From a virus: a stretch of 39,504 bases of DNA. Each line of letters opens with the position of its first letter. Position 1 is the stretch's first letter. The stretch spans positions 1-39,504 of IMG/VR virus record IMGVR_UViG_3300022925_000057. One strand, given 5' to 3'. Of the stretch, positions 37,743 to 39,504 are shown in pieces. A program made the position numbers and the translations under genes. Under the pieces are notes generated by a model that was not told the origin of the DNA, did not search any database, and saw nothing but the letters and a program-made list of their open reading frames with translations.

Positions 37743-38373
37743 CCCATTCAAGGGCTTCTGCACAGGTGGGGAACTGCTCGACAAAGATTTTCTTACATGC
37801 TTCTGCAATGTCCATGTGCTCCTTTTGAGTACCGTTTGCAGAACGCAGAGTGATGTAATGAATCCAAGAACGGCAGGAACCCGACATATAGAGTCTGGTG
37901 GGCGTGGCAAGGGGAAGCACAAAACGAGCACACTCTTTTGCAATTCCTGCTTCCAACATTTCTTTGTACAAATCCATGGATTGAGTGAAGAGTCTAGTCA
38001 TCTTCATGTCGAACTTCGTCTGAGTCCAATCATCAATATCGTCAATAGAATTTTGACGATTCTTGGTGTCTTGTCTACGGAGCTCTGGTACGGGAATCGT
38101 CTCTGAGAGTAGGGAGGAATCAGCATAACGTTGTGAGAATTCCTGATATGTGAACGAACGGTGCCGGAGAATTTGAGCTGCCAAACCACGGGTAGTCTCA
38201 ATCTCCAGAGTCATGAAACTCTGCTCAAAGACAGACCAATGATTATGTTTAATACAATATCCCAACAATTTGGCATAGTTTGGGTTTTCTTGGTTATTGG
38301 GGTTTGACACACGGGCAACATATGCCATTGTCTGCTCCGCATCGGGAGTCACACTTATCAGTTTTACACTCAT
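37738..38373 (-). CDS. thyX: Flavin-dependent thymidylate synthase ThyX
   Basis: A 211-residue ThyX that makes dTMP from dUMP using FAD and methylenetetrahydrofolate. The signature [13 protein letters not shown] spans 70-82, and SCRSWIHYI near the C-terminus matches the family. Many cyanophages use it to supply thymidine. ATGA overlap with the 54-residue coiled-coil gene. Confidence 0.92.
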   Translation of the reverse strand: MSVKLISVTPDAEQTMAYVARVSNPNNQENPNYAKLLGYCIKHNHWSVFEQSFMTLEIETTRGLAAQILRHRSFTYQEFSQRYADSSLLSETIPVPELRRQDTKNRQNSIDDIDDWTQTKFDMKMTRLFTQSMDLYKEMLEAGIAKECARFVLPLATPTRLYMSGSCRSWIHYITLRSANGTQKEHMDIAEACKKIFVEQFPTCAEALEWV

Positions 38374-38534
38374 TTACCAAATCCTTTAGATTTCTGTTTT
38401 TCAATATCTGCGAGTTGCTCTTTCAACTCACGAAGTTGTGATTTCATCTCACGAATCTTTTCGTTTGTATAGAGATAATCTTGCTTGATTAGACGCTCAA
38501 GCAACTTTATAAGTTTTTTAGATCTACTAACCAT
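38370..38534 (-). CDS. Coiled-coil micro-protein, 54 aa
   Basis: A 54-codon frame ([20 protein letters not shown] at the start) with a heptad-like helix ([20 protein letters not shown]). Start and stop overlap their neighbours (TAATG, ATGA), which supports it. Function unknown. Confidence 0.7.
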   Translation of the reverse strand: MVSRSKKLIKLLERLIKQDYLYTNEKIREMKSQLRELKEQLADIEKQKSKGFGK

Positions 38535-38704
38535 TAGTCTGGGTATCCGTCATCGTCCTCAAAAATTTCATCATAGTCTTGAATATGAGGAACAATTTCT
38601 TCATAGTTGAGATAACTCTGAGTATCCGAGTACACTTCAGCTTTTAAAGAATCAACCAAAAGTTCAAGATTACGGACGATTAGTTTAAGTTTTTCCTTGT
38701 CCAT
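38534..38704 (-). CDS. Acidic small protein, 56 aa
   Basis: A 56-residue protein (MDKEKLKLIVRNLELLVDSL at the start) with an acidic tail DEIFEDDDGYPD. The ATG at 38704 has AGAGGA 9 nt upstream and lies downstream of a sigma70-type promoter. The longer frame to 38734 would begin upstream of the -10 box and is rejected. Confidence 0.75.
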   Translation of the reverse strand: MDKEKLKLIVRNLELLVDSLKAEVYSDTQSYLNYEEIVPHIQDYDEIFEDDDGYPD

Positions 38705-38725
38705 AAAATAAAGTCCTCTCAAATA

Positions 38726-38754
38726 ATTATACACAAAAAAAGAGGGTTCGTCAA
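38726..38754 (-). promoter_or_regulatory. Sigma70-type promoter fused to a terminator
   Basis: TTGACG (38749-38754), 17-nt spacer, TATAAT (38726-38731). The -35 covers the terminator loop and one stem base; the spacer covers the rest of its 3' arm and T-run. Confidence 0.88.
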
Positions 38755-38762
38755 GAACCCTC
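38735..38762 (-). terminator. Rho-independent terminator after the DUF4278-like gene
   Basis: GAGGGTTC, loop TTGAC, GAACCCTC is a perfect 8-bp stem (38742-38762) followed by seven T (38735-38741). Confidence 0.88.
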
Positions 38763-38791
38763 CGAATTAAACAACTTGCATGGCTTGAAAT

Positions 38792-38938
38792 TTACTTCAC
38801 AAATGTACGCTTGACTTTGACGCCACGGTACATTAAATCGAAGTTTTCTTGTTCGCGCAGACGCTTGAGTTCTGCCAACACCTCTGCCTTGTGGGTTTCG
38901 GTGTCGTACTGATTGCCACGGTAAACGACTTGAGACAT
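38792..38938 (-). CDS. DUF4278-like small protein, 48 aa
   Basis: A 48-codon frame with AGGAG 8 nt upstream. The product begins MSQVVYRGNQYD and ends FDLMYRGVKVKRTFVK, with YRG repeated at both ends, the pattern of the cyanobacterial DUF4278 family. It lies downstream of a riboswitch-like fragment and is followed by a terminator. Function unknown. Confidence 0.7.
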   Translation of the reverse strand: MSQVVYRGNQYDTETHKAEVLAELKRLREQENFDLMYRGVKVKRTFVK

Positions 38939-38970
38939 GATTGTACTCCTAAAGAAATGAGATTGTTAAT

Positions 38971-38998
38971 CCCGTTCCTTCAGTCGGCTTTTGCGTCC
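38971..38998 (-). ncRNA. Partial second copy of the riboswitch-like sequence
   Basis: The minus strand reads GACGCAAAAGCCGACTG followed by AAGGAACGGG, close to the 3' half of the element at 39152-39203. It begins within the end of the 54-residue peptide gene and precedes the DUF4278-like gene. A TCCC/GGGA stem may replace P2, but no clear P1 5' strand is seen. Confidence 0.4.
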
Positions 38999-39144
38999 CA
39001 ATAACACTCGGGAGATGCTTCCATCACAGTTTCAACCAATTCGATTTTAACCAGTGGAGGCATATCCTCATTTGTCGAGATTCTCTGCATGAGAACATGA
39101 GCCTCTTGACAAGTAAGTGTAGCGTAGAGTAGTAATTCTACCAT
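38980..39144 (-). CDS. Downstream peptide of the riboswitch-like RNA, 54 aa
   Basis: A 54-codon frame (MVELLLYATLTCQEAHVLMQ at the start), helical, with two cysteines and an acidic tail ending WDAKAD. It starts 7 nt after the riboswitch-like element, so ribosome access could depend on the RNA fold. I recall similar peptides next to glutamine riboswitches in cyanobacteria and cyanophages. Function unknown; interaction with host nitrogen regulation is a guess. Confidence 0.7.
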   Translation of the reverse strand: MVELLLYATLTCQEAHVLMQRISTNEDMPPLVKIELVETVMEASPECYWDAKAD

Positions 39145-39151
39145 GGGATGA

Positions 39152-39203
39152 ACGTTCCGTTCCGAGTCGGCTTACTTGCGTCAGAGTTTCCTCTGATGAA
39201 CGT
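39152..39203 (-). ncRNA. Glutamine-riboswitch-like RNA (glnA/Downstream-peptide type)
   Basis: The predicted transcript starts with the P1 strand ACGTTC (39198-39203), which pairs with GAACGT (39152-39157). A second hairpin TCAGAG, loop GAAA, CTCTGA (39181-39196) is perfect. Between them is CGCAAGTAAGCCGACTCGGA, resembling the conserved core of glutamine aptamers. A GGAA that may act as Shine-Dalgarno lies in P1. Confidence 0.7.
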
Positions 39204-39209
39204 AAAGGT

Positions 39210-39238
39210 ATTATATACCCTATATTCTATATAGTCAA
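39210..39238 (-). promoter_or_regulatory. Sigma70-type promoter of the riboswitch unit
   Basis: TTGACT (39233-39238), 17-nt spacer, TATAAT (39210-39215). The expected start at about 39203 matches the first base of P1. Confidence 0.88.
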
Positions 39239-39266
39239 GCAGTTTTGTAACTTGTGTTACCATTTA

Positions 39267-39504
39267 TTAAATATAATTGAGCCAACCAGTAATTATGTAC
39301 TTTTCTTGAGTTTCACTAACGATACCTCTGTGTGTATGTGTCCAGTCAGTCGGCCATATCAATGTTAATCCCTTTTTAGCAGGTGTTATCAACTTTTGAT
39401 ACTTAAATTCTGTACCGCCATTATCTTCCACATCATTCAGATATGTCATGAAAACTAGGTGTCTTGTACATACCCCAAGATTAGTTCTTTCACAATGCCA
39501 GGTT
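39267..39504 (-). CDS. 2OG-Fe(II) oxygenase, prolyl 4-hydroxylase-like, partial
   Basis: The frame stays open to the window edge, so the N-terminus is missing. The visible 78 residues include WHCE (H and acidic ligand), RHLVFMTYLNDVEDNGGTEF, KKGLTLIWP, WTHTHRG (distal histidine) and KYIITGW (2-oxoglutarate-binding lysine region), typical of prolyl 4-hydroxylase-like oxygenases in cyanophages. Target unknown. Confidence 0.85.
   Translation of the reverse strand, partial: TWHCERTNLGVCTRHLVFMTYLNDVEDNGGTEFKYQKLITPAKKGLTLIWPTDWTHTHRGIVSETQEKYIITGWLNYI

Overview
This window looks like about 39.5 kb of a T4-like cyanophage genome, a contractile-tailed myovirus of marine Synechococcus or Prochlorococcus. 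The reasons are T4-type replication and tail genes (gp32, gp59, a gp33-type coactivator, gp4, gp48, gp53, gp26, gp27, gp5, a gp54-like tube protein), typical cyanophage accessory genes (CP12, phoH, thyX, 2OG-Fe(II) oxygenases), three tRNAs, and very dense coding with ATGA, TAATG and TTGA stop/start overlaps. Everything is on the minus strand except gp4 to gp53 (about 30.65-33.30 kb), so transcription mostly runs from high to low coordinates. No integrase, CRISPR array, insertion sequence or photosystem gene was seen.

Layout, right to left. 39.5-38.7 kb: end of a 2OG-Fe(II) oxygenase, then a sigma70-type promoter whose transcript begins with a glutamine-riboswitch-like fold (glnA/Downstream-peptide type) ahead of a 54-residue peptide gene, a DUF4278-like gene, and a terminator whose loop supplies the -35 box of the next promoter. 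38.7-33.3 kb: nucleotide and replication operon (thyX, phoH, a PD-(D/E)XK nuclease, gp33-type coactivator, gp59, a DUF1825-like gene, gp32 with its own sigma70 promoter, a Mom/GNAT-like gene). 33.3-30.65 kb, plus strand: gp4, an unknown gene, gp48, gp53. 30.6-19.5 kb: tail and baseplate operon with tube-like protein, gp26, a 60-codon ORF in the -1 frame, two tape-measure-like proteins, gp27, gp5 and collar-domain fibre proteins.

19.5-17.4 kb: an early promoter drives a small gene, a Phd-like antitoxin-type gene and tRNA-Ile(TAT), tRNA-Met(CAT) and tRNA-Leu(TAA). Next come an HNH endonuclease with a T4-type late promoter and a coupled M20-family carbamoylase/allantoate-amidohydrolase-like gene. 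17.4-9.6 kb: a small gene, a 2OG oxygenase, a 1760-residue collar-domain fibre and a 468-residue fibre. 9.5-7.5 kb: an SF2 helicase and a DNA methyltransferase. 7.4-0 kb: about thirty tiny, overlapping, mostly unknown genes, including CP12, a glutaredoxin-like gene and a SprT-like metalloprotease gene, fed by a repeated TGCCCTATAAT promoter.

The strongest new observation is at the end of gp26. A canonical slippery heptamer T TTT TTC lies in the correct phase three codons before the stop. It has a Shine-Dalgarno-like GAGGGA about 8 nt upstream and a perfect 7-bp stem-loop 20 nt downstream, and it would fuse gp26 to the following 60-codon ORF. This matches the lambda G/GT tail-chaperone arrangement between a tail-tube-like gene and tape-measure-like genes. 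Other leads are the riboswitch-like RNA, a Tlde1/L,D-transpeptidase-like domain in a tail protein beside a gp5 that lacks lysozyme, an orderly late-promoter set including a symmetric divergent pair, and a phased AATCC repeat in the gp32 leader. All functional names rest on motif recognition by eye; no database search was run.
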